From: Carnegiea gigantea | Taxonomy: Eukaryota > Streptophyta > Magnoliopsida > Caryophyllales > Cactaceae | Direction: 5' to 3' | Length of the DNA stretch: 64,000 bases | Assembly (NCBI GenBank): GCA_029747015.1 | Contig: JAKOGI010000185.1 | Coordinates: forward strand, 583,501-647,500 | Shown here: piece by piece, positions 38,201 to 51,300 of the stretch | How the letters are laid out: each line of letters begins with the position of its first letter | How positions within the stretch are numbered: the stretch's first letter is position 1 | Notes under the pieces: generated by a model | What the model was told of the DNA's origin: nothing | Database searches by the model: none | The model's input: only the letters and a program-made list of their open reading frames with translations | Program-made: the position numbers and the translations under genes

Positions 38201-41200
38201 GTCAAATATTAGTGTTGGAATAGTGTAGCACATGTGCAAGGTGGCATATAATAGTAACTCATTCTTGGTTCGTATTTGGTTCAACATTAGTTATCTGCAG
38301 GTTGTTTATGTTCTACTTGTATTATTGATGTATCATCCTTGCTCATAACGGGATTCAGGTCGTCCTCCAGTATGATTAATGGTGACTTACTCAGTCAGCA
38401 ATGTCTCGCGGTCATGGGTGAAACTCGATTTTCTTGAACATTATGATTAGGAGAATCTTTCAGAGCAGAGCCGTGTGTCTGTCATTTGTGTATTTGATAT
38501 CATTCTTTTGGCTATTGAGAAGGGGAAAGGAGTCCTCCTCCCCTTCCCTGAGCATAGGTCGCAAAAAAGATAATCGAATGTAAAGACACTCTGAGATTCC
38601 CTGTGTATTATCGGAATTCTGACCCTGATCTGTGAACGCGGCTTGCAAAGTAATTGAATTAGACTGAATATGTGACTTGTAGCATTGCTCTTGTCTAGTT
38701 GGTCTAATTAATTGACCTGTTTGCAATAACATACTTCTGATTATTCTTCAAAAAAAAAAAAAAAAAACACTTCTGATTAGAAAATTTATGGTGATTCATC
38801 ACAGATATGGAGCAAGTGCCAAAGCACAGGACTTTGAAATCTATGCCACACATGCCACATTCGAAGACCCGCTTATGTGTGCTCATGGGTATGTAACTTT
38901 CTTCATTGTGAGTGAATCTCGGTGGATAATGGTATGCATTCCAGATATCTCTAATATCACCATTTTGTTCGTAGACATCAGCTTGTAACTTAGCTTTTTG
39001 ATTGTTTTGTTAAAATTAATGGCAACCTAAGTGAACTGTGACCAATACCTACTTTCCTGATATGAATGGCCTAGAAACGTAACCAACTCAAAATCCAAAA
39101 TAGGGTAACCCATTTTGACCTCACTGAGAACTGACCCAAAATTTCCTGCCAATATGCTTTTGTATTGTTTTGTAGCTAGACTTGTTGGACAAAATCAGCG
39201 ATAAACATGATGCCGACACAATTAAAAATGAGCCAAACCTGAATTAGATGGGAACCCAAATCTGGTTGACCCAACATGGCCTGACATGAAATTAACCAGT
39301 CCGAATGGACTCATTTGGTAGGTTTAATTACTACTTAGTAGAAATGCAAACAACCATTTGGGCATTTCATGTTATGCTTCTTTCTTTTGTATTGCTAGTT
39401 GATGTGATCTCTCTGATCCTTCTAAATTATGCGTGCGCATGCTGGTTAAAGGATGTCAACAATTATATCCAAATTTGGGCTTTCCGAGGGTGTCTTATGT
39501 AGCTGTTGCAATGTTTTACAGGGTGAAGCAGATCAAGTCAGCCTTCTATTCGCTATCCAAGGTCCTATTAACACTTGCATCTGCATTTATCTTTTGGGGG
39601 GGGGGGGGGTCAGAAAATGAGGTGGTTGTGCGGCATGATAAAGTTGCTGCGACCAAAGACAGATAAAGTAGGTCAGTGGTTGGAGGCAATAATAGAGCTA
39701 ATCCATCAGAGAGTACTCCAACCTCTATGTCACAGCCCAAGATGCATTGTTCGCCTTGATTTTTCTCCCCATCACTTGTTAATGACTCCTTCAACTAGGA
39801 GGTAGAACATTGCGCGCAGGATGACGCTTGTCATTCCCCTAGTTCAGTTTGATAGCTTTGCTGTCATTTTTGGCATTTTTGCTGTAGGTCTTCCCCTTGT
39901 GATGTGTCTACTTTTTTGCCCTTAATTTGCGACATGCAACTGTGGATAAAACTTCGCACTGTCCCAGTTTCCTTGATTTCAAGGGTTCGAGCACTTTCTC
40001 GTGTGAACTATTTTCTTCCCATTCAAATGTCTAAATAGCTCGTCGATGGATGAAATACACGTTCGTCATGTGATTGCATTCCCTTTGCCGACTGCAATGG
40101 CAGTAGTGTTGTGCAACGCTTTTGTTCCTATTTCATGGATTTACAGCATAATTTTTGCCGCAGTTGGCTTATCACCTGTATTTAACTGTTGGCTGTGTGG
40201 TAAGTGCCCAAGACATCACTTAGTAAATGCACATATTGGTAATTTGTTTCAGGTCTTCAGTGACTCGCGCATAGTGGAGTACACCATTAACGAAAAAGTA
40301 ACATCTCCTGGAAAGAATCAGGTTGGAGACCCTAATTCCCTACTACTCAAAATAAATTAAACCTACATTGGTGCGCTAAATTCTTTCTCATCTTCTCTCG
40401 TACACTTGAGTACGAGCTTATTGATGTGTGTGGTTGTACTTCCTTTAGTATGTCACTGCTTTTCCTTTATCGTTCTGTTGTTTTGCTCATATTTTTCGAC
40501 AACCTTGTTTGTGAAATGGCTAGAGAGGGTTCCTTTATCGTTCTCGTCTACTTAAGGGAGTAATGAAAGTGTACTCCCATCATGTTTTTTAGGTAAAATT
40601 TTTACAATGTCAAATAAGGGGAAGGGTCCCTATGACTCTCCATTTCACCTACTGTTTCCATTGTTGACATCCCAAATTGGGTTTCTAAGGGGGTCTAATA
40701 AAATAAATTGATGTTATCAACTAGTAATAATCATCTTATATGTGGAAATTAGGCTTTTTATATTGAAGTCTGTAATTAGGATCTGTAATTAATTTTCTTG
40801 TATTCTCTCACTTCTTGCTCTCTTTTAGTCTCCCTTAACGTACACTGGTCTCCCCCCCCCCCCCTCCTTCCCTCCCAATTAAACTCTTATTTGCTCTACC
40901 AGTGTACCCTAATGGCAACCTACAAAACTTATGCCACTATTATATGGGTACAGATTCTCATTGACAACAAGCAACACTACAACTTCTTGGGAAGAGACAT
41001 AGATATGATATCGCTGATTGTACTTTTTGTCGAAGATGGAAAAGTTGTTCGTCATGAAGACAGGTCAGTAACTGTTACATATGTATTTCTTATGGTTGTT
41101 TTTGCTGAGCGGCTACATACTGTTACATTTGATACCTCATTTCACGTATGTCTCGTTCGGCCTCTCTGCTTTTTAGGGATATAACCAATCCTGTTTCGAT

Positions 41201-41514
41201 GGGATCCTTTCTAGGATGCGTGTTCTAGTTGTGGATGTTTCTGTAGTATGCTGAGTAATCATTTCTTTGTAACTATTGGAAGCTGCATTTTGGAGTATGG
41301 TGTCTCTGATTGAAATTAGCTTAAACCGGTGACCAGGAATGCTTGAACACCCTTAAAGCACAAATGCTTGATGTGCAGATGGAACAAGAAGCCCCTTCTG
41401 AATAGGGAGACGGTGCGTGTGCCGGTGGTTGGCCGGCTCATAGAAGTGGCTCGCAGAGGTTCAATGCTTGCCACCCATGCTCTCATGGGTTTTGGAAAAG
41501 ACCCATCGCCTTAA
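35201..41514 (+). CDS. NTF2-like domain protein, function unknown
   Basis: Six exons: 35,201-35,304, 38,805-38,888, 39,522-39,561, 40,253-40,321, 40,954-41,063 and 41,379-41,514. All phases match, introns are GT-AG, and the product is 180 residues. The protein reads like a small SnoaL/NTF2-type cone fold: helix QLYSDQIMPHILNLYG, then FEIYATHATFEDPLMCAHG (the typical 'phase of damage/decay plus FxDP' pattern), VKQIKSAFYSLSKVFSDSRI, IDNKQHYNFLGRDIDMISLI, GKVVRHEDRW, and the tail GRLIEVARRGSMLATHALMG ending GKDPSP. I recognise this as a plant-conserved family but no activity is known to me. Intron 1 is 3.5 kb and contains a 916-bp hAT element. The frame may extend upstream through a transit-peptide exon at 34,882. 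No lesion is seen. Confidence 0.85.
35770..36685. mobile_element. hAT-type element in intron 1 of the NTF2-like gene
   Basis: 916 bases with an exact 8-bp target duplication ATCCTGAC (35,762-35,769 and 36,686-36,693). Ends CATGGGCGGATCCA and, reversed, CAGTGGCGAAGTCA belong to the CAGTGGCGGA-type hAT group. It contains a tRNA-like module: an A-box match TGGTTCAGCGG (35,896-35,906) and a near B-box GGTTCGATTTC (35,950-35,960). No transposase frame. Confidence 0.85.
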
Positions 41515-42895
41515 GTCCACTTACGGAATGCTGGTGCCAGCCTCGGTTCCGTATCTCCAGTTCCTTAAAAGAGTTCAATAATTCCACAACAATATTTTCC
41601 CAATGTGAATGAATCCGATTTGAACATGGCTTAGAGAGATTTAAACGTAAACAATTTTCTTCTAAAACATAGAGGTTTATTCCGTATACATTGTGGCTAG
41701 AATTTATGAAGGAAAATTGAAAGAATCCTTGGAATTGAAAGAGCGCAATTATTCACAAGGTTTGAGAAATAATATTTTGCAACTTTGAGTTTAATTTGGG
41801 AAATAATATTTCGAGGCTCTTTTCACAAAATTGTAGTCAATTATCTCATTAGATAGAAACGAAACTAAACTCAATAGAGGGGAGAAGTAGAACTCCACTA
41901 CAAATGAGAACAGACTGTGATAATCAATCTCGATTATATACTAGGCTGAGTTCTATGTAGAGTCTAAGGATTCAAAATACGATTTCAGTCGCGATTGCGT
42001 TTAATAACTTTAATATGAAAATCGTGTTTTATATCGCGGCGAAAATGCAGTTCGGTCAACTCATAAACTTTGCCGATGTTGCGGTTTTGTTGCGGACGGG
42101 CCTCTCTCGGAATCCATGATGTAGACGTCGAACCTCGGCAGACTACGGCACTCTGAAAAGTTGTGTAGGCGTGTAGTACACTGTACACTAGTATAGTGTA
42201 ATGGACAATAATGGTGAGAATTATTGCTGATGATACAGATACAGATACTGATACATAGCATACATAAATAGTATAATGCAGGAGTGAGAAACACAGGACG
42301 AAGCGTGCGTGGGAGGTCATCACATCTGAATGGTTTCCCTTTATACTGTCAAATCAGATCAGATCAGATCACTACGTACTGCATGCATGCTTCTCATAAT
42401 GAATCATGCATATGTGTTCCCATCACCCTCATCTCTTTTTTTTCCTGATCTGATCTGATCTGACATCATCATCTCAGTGCTCAGCTCTCACTCATATGCA
42501 TGCCATCTCGATCTCCCTCCCCCCCCGGTTATCAGCTGTGGTTGTACTGTACTGGGTGCATAATAATAGGAATAATAATGGTTCAGGAAAATGACTCATC
42601 AATGATTAAAAAGAAAGCATTATTCCCTCATATCTCTCGCACAAAAAAAAGTTCCTAAAAATCATACAAAAAAGAAACTCCCAAAGACATTCTCTGTTAC
42701 TTTCATGTCTGCCTGCCTCCTCCTTTCTCCCTCCTTTTTTGACTGCTCTTATTTGCTCTCTCTTTCTCCCTCTTATTTGCTATCTTATGCATGCTGATGA
42801 TTAGGATCGAACCTTCACATAAAAGCAGGATAAAAAGAACCTATAATGGCCTTGGATCGCTCAAAAGCTCATCACACCCAAATTATGTTTTGTCC
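41515..42895. other. Spacer between the NTF2-like gene and X copy C
   Basis: No gene. It contains a small TIR element (41,968-42,115), a short inverted pair of GATCA repeats (AGATCAGATCAGATCA near 42,353-42,370 and TGATCTGATCTGATCTGA near 42,446-42,463), CATGCATG (RY-type) words near 42,381, and a CT-rich stretch near 42,710-42,780. Confidence 0.45.
41968..42115. mobile_element. Small TIR element (GGATTCAAAAT family)
   Basis: 148 bases starting GGATTCAAAATACGATTTC and ending TCTCTCGGAATCC; relative of the element at 57,049-57,218. The target duplication is not clear. Confidence 0.45.
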
Positions 42896-43117
42896 TTTAG
42901 AAGAGGCTTATTCCTACCTTGAGATGTAGATGTCCATGTTTAATTTTAAACTCATGGAGGATTGGCTAAATAAGCAAGTACAATCTACCCATTGTTGACC
43001 ACAAAAGTTGATGAAGCTTGAAAGTTGGATAGTTTGGATTCAAATATTCAATACGGTTCCCTTAAAGCAAGCTAGCCACAAACTGGTTAGTTTATTTTTT
43101 GTTTAAAAATAAGTATA

Positions 43118-43222
43118 GCAACAACAACACTACCACCACCTCCCAGTGTGAGGTTCCGCTTACGCGGGATCTGGAGAGATCCAATTGTAGGCAATCTTAC
43201 CTTTATTGGCATTCCTACCTGT
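43118..43222 (-). mobile_element. Short RTE LINE tail, X copy C
   Basis: Same insertion as 21,586-21,693, bracketed by TAAAAATAAGTATA at 43,104-43,117 and 43,223-43,236. Confidence 0.8.
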
Positions 43223-43313
43223 TAAAAATAAGTATAAATAAAGCATAAAAGTTGATGTAGGTAAAATTTGAATTCAAATCTATAATAACAACTGTCAGCG
43301 ACTTTATTAGCTT

Positions 43314-43836
43314 AGGGTTTGTTCTTTTCGTTGGGAAATAGTTGAAGTAGGTTGAGACCCTGTTCTTTTCGTTGGTAAATTCAAATTTACCAACCTCAAC
43401 CAACTTCAACTCATATCAACCAATTTTACGAATTTTAATAAAAAAAATCAACTTCAACCCACTTTCAGCTATTTTAACCAACTTCTACCCATCGTAAAAA
43501 AAAAAAAGATCAATCCACTTGAACCAACTTCAGCCCACTTGAATCAACTTCAAGCCACTTCCAAAAAAATACATACTTCAATTCACTTCTATCAATATCA
43601 ATCAACTTCACCCATTTACCAACCTATATTTTGCAACAAAAAGAACAGGTCCTGACGTGAGTATTTTTTTGTTGAAATGAGTTGAAATTGGTGTATTTTT
43701 TATATGATGGTTTTTGTTAAAATAGTATATTAAAGTTGGTTGAAATGAGTTAAAATTAATATTTTTTATTAAAATTCATGAATTGAATTAAAATTAATAA
43801 ATTAGAATTTAACCAATGAAAAGCACAGAGCCTTAT
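43314..43836. mobile_element. Nested TIR elements, X copy C
   Basis: Outer and inner (about 43,367-43,651) elements as at 21,786-22,345; the interior of the inner element is shorter than in copy 1. Confidence 0.6.
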
Positions 43837-44121
43837 TAGCTGCACAACCAACACCCACTACTAGTTGCCCAATAAAAGAATATAAAAGTGTCCCTTTCTA
43901 ATGGTCTTGTCACTTGACAGTTTCCCTCCCACAGCGCCAGGGTTATCATACTTGTCCGTACGATGATTTCACGGGCGTAGCACCGTGACCTAGACTAGTC
44001 GAAGGCCTGAGCCACTTTGTTCTTGTGTGAGGGCTTGCCCTTACGACCCCCCCCCCAAAAAAACCCCAACACACAAAACAATAAAAAAAGGAAATCATCA
44101 AGATATGCTTGATCTCACGAT

Positions 44122-44715
44122 TAGGAATGGCAATGAGGCGAGTACGAAACGGATTGAGCCGTATCCGTATTCGTACTTATTTTTGAAAATAGTACCCATA
44201 CTTATATCTATACCTATCGGATATTGAAAAACTACACTCATATCCTTACCCACTGGGTTTTTGCGGGTTTGCGGATTTTATTCGGGTTTGTATAGGAAAT
44301 AAAAATTAATACCCATATTAAACCCATATTTGAATTCAATATTAGTAAATTCAACAAGTCATCAATACGTTTTTGTTGAACGCCTACTAAGCATCCCCTG
44401 CCATAATATTTGGTCACAACAAGTAGCAACAATCCACATGAGGAGTATAAATTACCTATCTACCAGTCAGATATGCAAATTTGAACTGGATATTTGGGCT
44501 GCCAAGCTTGATTAATTAAGTCAGATTGGGTTTTTTAAAATTAATAAAAAAAACGGGTACGGGCAGGTGAAGCTCGTATCCGTACCCGTATCCGTATCCA
44601 CTTTTCTCAAACCCGCCCCATACCCATTTAAAACTCATTTTCGTCACCCATTTGGGTTATAAATGGAGCGAATTTTTCGAATTTTAAACGGATGCGGATT
44701 TTATTGCCATCCCTA
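44122..44715. mobile_element. hAT-type element with GGGTAC arrays, X copy C
   Basis: Starts TAGGAATGGCAATG and ends ATTGCCATCCCTA; target duplication CTCACGAT (44,114-44,121) and CTCACGAG (44,716-44,723). Same insertion as 22,634-23,212. Confidence 0.85.
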
Positions 44716-46046
44716 CTCACGAGGCTCATATTTGAGAGAGTCTTCTTCAGCGCGTACAACCATGTTATTTCACGAACAATTAAAATCAAAAGCAACTATT
44801 GTAGCTACACAGACAAACCCACAAATGCAAACACGTAATTTCATGGAAAATCATTTCATGGGCATGATTAAGATTGATTACAAACACTTAAATGGTAAGT
44901 ACTTACATGAGCAGAGTGACAGGAAAAGTGCATAAAACCCATCATTTGCAGGAAAAATTGATAGTAATAGCAGTGGATGGGTATTTGATGAACAGATACA
45001 AGGTATGCTCTGACAGTTTTGGGAGCCAGTGATGGTGAAAATTGGACAGAGTTTGGTGAGGTGTGGGGGAAGACCATAGAGAAAGAAAGGTCGAACAAGG
45101 ACAAACATTATTCACCCAAGGAAAAGCAAGTTCAATGGGGGGTAGAAAAAATGGGGGTGATAGACGTGAATTTGTTACCCTGTCTTCCACGGCTGCTCTG
45201 TGGTTGGTTTCTGTTTTTGTCCAAGGATAGTTTGTCAAGGTTCTACATCACTCCAAAATTTAGTAGTGATTGGATCAACCGGGCCATCTAAGTGGTACAG
45301 TCGTCATACAGGGCGTAATCAAATCGAGTTAAGTTCAAACTTTATCTATGAGCTCGGTTTAAACTTGATAGGAAATTTGGAGAATCTAATTAAAGAACTT
45401 GAGTTCAAACTCTAGTTCGAATATATAGTGCTTAGTTTGTTTTGATTTTCAAGCTAGATTTTGAATTTTGGCAACTTATGCTAGGGATGATGGAAGGAGA
45501 GTGAGGATAAAACGTGAAAAATATCAAATTTAATTGCAAAATTTCAGTTGTAATATTGGAAAGTTTGATCGAGAATAAGAGAGTTAACGGAAAAGGGAGT
45601 AAAAATGATAGGAATTTATTAATGGCGATGATAATTCATATTTTCAACACAAAAAAAGGGAAAAAAAAAGAAACAAATTGAAGCAATGAAATCAACTTAG
45701 AAGTATAATAAGCTAGTTGCGGCTTAGTTTGACGTGAGTCTAACTTGAGTTGACTTGATTCATTTATAAGCAGTATAGAATTGATCTAATTTCACGTAAG
45801 AAAGCTACATTTGAAGTCTATTGAAAATTTAAGGTTTATATCGTTAAGGTATTCCTCCTTTCTTATGAGATATTCCACTAGTAGATTCAACTGTCAATTA
45901 ATCACTTCTAAAATAACCTTGTCATTTTCTAAAATACAAAAAAGTAGCCTCATCGTGGATGGGGAAAAACACTATTTATAGAGGCATGAAGTCTCGTGGT
46001 CTCTAAATTAATCATTGTCTCATGAAACATATCCCTATTTTAAACT

Positions 46047-46051
<5 letters not shown>

Positions 46052-46089
<38 letters not shown>
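46052..46089. repeat. TA microsatellite, X copy C
   Basis: About 38 bases of alternating T and A; counterpart of 24,299-24,382. Confidence 0.92.
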
Positions 46090-46091
<2 letters not shown>

Positions 46092-46515
46092 CGTTGGAAT
46101 TATGGATTCGTTATTACAATTCTCGAACCGTATATGCTCTGATATCACTTTTCGTGATTTGTTTTAAAATATGAAATTTAACTATACATACACACATACA
46201 TCAAGTGAAAAAAATACAACGAATTTAAACTCCTCACAAAGACTAGCATCTGACACTATCTCTTAAAATCAATGATCCCTCATCTCACGCTTTGAGGGGC
46301 GATCTTCAATGAACACCTAAGAAACCTATTTATAACATGCCACAACATGGGATCGTAGGTTATTATTTTCCACATTCACAAGCTTGCTGAACCAATTGAT
46401 TTTATTAACTTGCTCCAAACTAGTTGTATGTATTTTACTCTGTCAAAATTTCTAATTTTACAGACCCAACAAAAAGTCTTTGTTTCCCAATTCGAGACTT
46501 TAAACCCCCCCCCCT

Positions 46516-48075
46516 TATGTGTGGGAGTATAGGCTTGAGCCTATTAACAAGGACTTTGGAAGCTAACTTATAAATTACGTTACATAGGCTTATTGGTCGG
46601 AAATCTTTTGGAGACTCTGGGGTTTTAACCTTTGGGATGAGGGCGATGAAGCTGTTGTTGAATGGTGCCGAGCTGGTGTTCCCATTTAGTATGTCTAGTA
46701 CCATTTGAATCACCTCTGGTCCCCCTATGTGCCAATATTGTTGGAAAAATATTGCAGGCATTCCATCAGATCTTGGCGCCTTCGTAGGGTGCATTTGGTT
46801 TAGAGCTTCATACACCTCGTGCCCAAGGTAAGGCTTCATCAGGTTCTCATTCATTTCTGACGTGACCCGGGACGTTATGGCTTCCATGATCTTGTCCCAG
46901 TTTGTGGATTCACCGCTGGCAAATAGAGTTTGGAAATATTCCACAAAAACCTCCTCGATGTCCTCTTCATCCTCAAACCATTGCCCGGAACTGTTCTGGA
47001 TTCGCTGCACTCGGTTTGTCCTGGACCTTTGGGATGCCTTTTCATGAAAGAAAGTAGTATTTCGATCCCCGTCCTTTAGCCAGTTCTGCCGGCTCCTTTG
47101 GAACCACATCGTTTCTTCCGTTTGTTCGATCTCTTCGACTCTGTGGTTTAGGCTTTGGGTCCTCTCAATCACGGCAGTCGTTTGGTTCAGCCCCTGTAGC
47201 CTTGCAATTTCCTCTAGTGCCTTCTTCTTTTCATTGCTTAGTGATCTGAAGGTTGTGCCCACTGCTGTTTTGATCTCCTCACATACCCCCTGTAGCCTCT
47301 CCCCATGGGTTGCATTCGCAGATGTTGCCCAGCTTTTCCTTACAATGGCTTTGCAGTTTGGCTCGTAAATCCATGCCTTTTCAAACCTGGTGGGTCGTTC
47401 GTTTCCTCTTCTTCGCCTTTCTCTCATGTTCTGCATCCGTGCGCTTGTTAGTAGAATAGGTACATGATCGCACCTGCGTTTTGGAAGATGCATGACCGTG
47501 TTGGACGTGAATACTTGCAGCCACTCTTTGTTACAGAGGAAACGGTCCAGCCTTTCTTAGACATTTTCCTCGTCCTGCCTATTATTTGTCCATGTAAACG
47601 GGTGGCACGTGAAACCTAGATCCTTGAGCTCGCATGCCGCCACTACTTTCTGGAAGTCTTCAATCGCAGCTTGACTTTTCGGTGGACCCCCAACCTTATC
47701 TCCATGCATGAGTATTTCATTAAAGTCTCCAAAACATAGCCAAGGTGTGTCATCTCTCTTTAGACTTGTGATAAGATCCCATGTCTTCCACTTATCTTCA
47801 TTATTTGGATACCCATAAATAGCCGTCAATCTTACAGTATTTTGGTTCCCCTCATAGGTACCAGCTACACAATATGATTTCGGGACCATGATGTCAGTGT
47901 TAGGTCCTTGCTGTTTTTCCAAAAAAGTGCTAGGCCCCCACTCCTCCTCCTCCCTTCCCCCACACACACCACATAAAGTTTGTTCTCGTATCTTATGCGC
48001 CTTCTCACATGCTCCATTTCTGCTATTTTGAGCTTGGTTTCTGATAAGAAAATAACATCGGGATCTTTGAATGTT
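46516..48075 (-). mobile_element. L1-type LINE fragment, truncated at both ends
   Basis: Minus-strand remnant. From about 48,060 it encodes the apurinic endonuclease-like domain (DVIFLSETKL, AIYGYPNNEDKWKTW, CFGDFNEIL) to 47,557, where an in-frame TAA (47,557-47,559) interrupts it. It continues through WFQRSRQNWLKDGDRNTTFF, the APRSDGMPAIFFQQYW block and FRPISLCNVIYKLASKVLVN of the reverse transcriptase. The sequence stops before the catalytic YADD block, at the junction with X copy C. It has no poly(A) tail or target duplication, so the 3' part was lost in the rearrangement that joined it to copy C. Confidence 0.88.
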
Positions 48076-48307
48076 TCATAAGAACATCAATGGGCAACGA
48101 ACATAACAGTCAAGCAGTGAAGGAAGAAGCATCAAGCCACAAGAGCAAATTATTGCACCCTTGCTAGTGAACAAAATCCTAAATTTCAAAGAGATGAAAG
48201 TATTTAACAGGCTCCATTGGTAAAACGCGATTGAATTACAAAAATGAGCAGTGAATGCCCCATCTTACATAAAACTCTGACCTACATTTTTGGTACATCT
48301 CACGGAA
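48076..48307 (-). other. 3' flank of CPSF73 copy B
   Basis: Short stretch between the L1 fragment and the original CPSF73 stop codon (TAA, 48,308-48,310); probably the former 3' UTR. Confidence 0.45.
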
Positions 48308-51300
48308 TTAAGATGAAAGAGTGAATGCCGTTGCTAAGCAGCAGAGAGGGGTTGGTCTAACAGCACTCTGAATACGCCGGAAAGCTATCCTCACCCTTTC
48401 CTTGAGTCCTTCATTCTCACTCTCAACATCGCCGCTCTGTTTATCAAGATATGCCACATTGCTGTCAACAGTAATTACCAACTTGCCATCTTCACCAAGC
48501 TTCACGTCTCCAAAGAGGGATACCAAAAGTGCATGAGCAACCTTCTCCATCTTCTTCTGGTTTTCCTCTTCAGTTTTTACGGCCTCTGACTTAACAACTA
48601 CCTGGGGCATTTCCCTGGTCATGTTCAAAATCAGGGCCACTATGGAATCTGAAACCATGTCACCAATTGGATCAGCTGTCCAATGGAGGGATACATGTTT
48701 ATCGGACTCCTGCTTTATGGTCACACGATCGTGTACCCTTAAAGTTGTAACATCAGAATCTTCATCAACCCCCGAATCAACGCTTTCATATATTTGCTTC
48801 AGTCGATGCTTCAAAACACCAAAGGCACCAGAGTATGGAATGGTAATTCGTTGGTTGATGTTAGCTGTGCATAGTTGAGAGAATACATGAAGATCCTGAG
48901 GTGCCATTATCTGATAAGTGAAGCCCTTCTTCACCAGTAACCCACTGACAGTCTCACCAACCTCAGGGGTCTTCTCAGCTAGCTTTCCAATGGCTTTTGC
49001 CATCTTCTCTGAACTGAAGTACATCTCAACAGACTGGCAGTTCTTAGGTGACATAATTTTGGTGTTACGGTCTCAGAACATGTTGATCAGATTTTGCTTA
49101 AGCCTTCCCATCTCGTTGGCCTCTCCATGCACAAGTATTATGTTGGGAGGCATAAGTTCCTTCAAGAAAGATTTTGTTTGAGCAAAATCTGCATGAGCCG
49201 AGAAGTAGATGTAATGCACCTGCATGTTGAGAGGAGCACTGAGACCATTCATGAGGGTGACTTCCTTTGGTTCACTTATAATGGTCTTAGCTGGTGTCCC
49301 TTCAACAACATACCCTGGAATAACACAGGCATTCTTCTTATCAGAACACCATTTATCAAAAAGCTGTCTAGAGAGCCCACTCTGAAGTCCACCTGGGCTT
49401 GCCATCACCACTGAGGGACCCACATCATCAAAATTATCAATGCTCTTAAGTGGAGATATGTGCTTGAAGTCAAAAGGGTTCGAATTTGCATATTGGCTGC
49501 GGATCCTGTCATTCATGGCATTTATGTAGGTCTGATAGACAGCCATGCATCTTTTAGCAAGAGGAGATGCATAATATATGGGGATGTTGTGAAGCTCAGG
49601 GTGATTTGACCAATACTCATCAAGAATCAATAGTAGTTCCTGCGCACGACCAAGGGCAAATGCAGGAATAAGAACACGGCCCCCTTGCGCAACGGTTGAA
49701 TGGATAACATCAGTAAACCGTTTCTCTCTAATATGCCTAGGCTGATGAAGTTGGACACCATAAGTGGATTCAATAATGCATATATCTGGAGAAAACTGAG
49801 GAATCTCTGCAGCACGTAAGTGTCTATCTTCTTCACGAGAATAGTCTCCAGTATAAAGAACCCTTACTCCTGCAATATCTACCATGAACATTGCAGCACC
49901 AAGCACATGTCCGGCGGTATAACACCAGAATCGAATGCCATTTACTTCTAGAGTCTGATGAAAATCAATAACCTGGAAATGAAGGGACATACACACAAGT
50001 CAGCCTGCAATTGCTGAGATGTAAATAGGCTAAATAAAGAAAAGCTAGTGATGGCGAAAAGAAGTTGGATGTGTGGATGGTAATTCTGCAAACTTAATTT
50101 AATTCAGTTTCAGATGGTACATTTCACATGACGAAAGATGTCTCCTTTGCAAATTCAATTTAAATATGACCAACCGAACTTAGACCATCACCATAGAACG
50201 TCATTCGGCAGAGGGGATAAACTCAGTATAGACATCAATCCCTAGGACACAGATTTTGCTGAATGACATCAACCAAACATTAGCCCGAAAAACTTATTGG
50301 TGTTTCTAGGCAATTCTATTCCTCACCACCACCCCCCCAAAAAAAAATAGATTTGTTGCTCAAGAAATACACAGGAACGGCTTCCTCATATACACACACA
50401 AAGTGCACTTCAACGTGTTCGGGTAGTGAAAGTGAGGAGGTATGGCGAGACACAGAGGTCAGTGCCTCACGATACCTCACACCTAGGCCCATCTCAGGAA
50501 TGAATATATAAAAATAAGTTTAAAACAAACTGCAATGTTCATATTTTTCTTCATCAAAAACAATTGACCCAAAAAAAAAGAAGTGCTGAACTATATTGGA
50601 AATCCAAATCAGGAAGGAAAGGCAATCCCAACCAAACAGATGCATCCCTTACCCCCCCCTCCCTCTTACAAGTCCAGAAGAAAACCAACCTCAATTTTAT
50701 CCACGGAACGAAGAATGCCCTGCTCATCATACAGCATATCTTCAACTGAAACTTTGCTCACTTTGACATAATCAGACAAAAGCAATCTATAGATGGCTTT
50801 AGTTGCATGAGTCATGAAAACTCTGCCTCTGAACGTTGTCTGATGAAGGATCAAACGAATGCAAGTCACCACAAGCAGAAAGCAAGCAAAGCATTAAGCA
50901 ATCATCTGAGGTCGTACAAGCACATACCTTCTCCAAGAAATATGGAAGGGATGCTGCATGATCCAAGTGAAAGCTGCATGCACATAGCACTATCACAGTA
51001 AATGGAAGATGCTAAATAATTAAGCAATTTTGTCACTTGCTACTAACTGAGAAACAGCCCAAAATAGACAGAATTCATCAGTTCTAAGGTTCATTCTTGT
51101 ACAGTGAGTGAATCCATGGCCATCGCTATATTTATATGCCACTAACAAATGAACCTGATTGCTAGACATATTATGTGTTTTTATATGCAAATACCTCGAA
51201 GAACACATTCCACACAAAAGAATTGCATGAATTTCCCCATCAAACATAAATCCTAATACTAAAATGGATACTACTCGGCTGTAAAGACAACAAAAGGACC

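Larger units (their letters stand above)
42896..46510. repeat. Flank X, copy C (partial third copy)
   Basis: Homologous to 21,360-24,803. The left edge is where TTTAGAAGAGGCTTATTCC begins; the right edge is at a C-run (GACTTTAAACCCCC). Neither edge is a transposon end, so this is a duplicated fragment. It carries the same RTE tail (43,118-43,222, duplication TAAAAATAAGTATA), nested TIR elements (43,314-43,836) and hAT element (44,122-44,715) as copy 1. Relative to copy 1 it has about 268 extra bases (45,304-45,571) and a shorter TA tract (46,052-46,089). No gene recognised. Confidence 0.85.
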
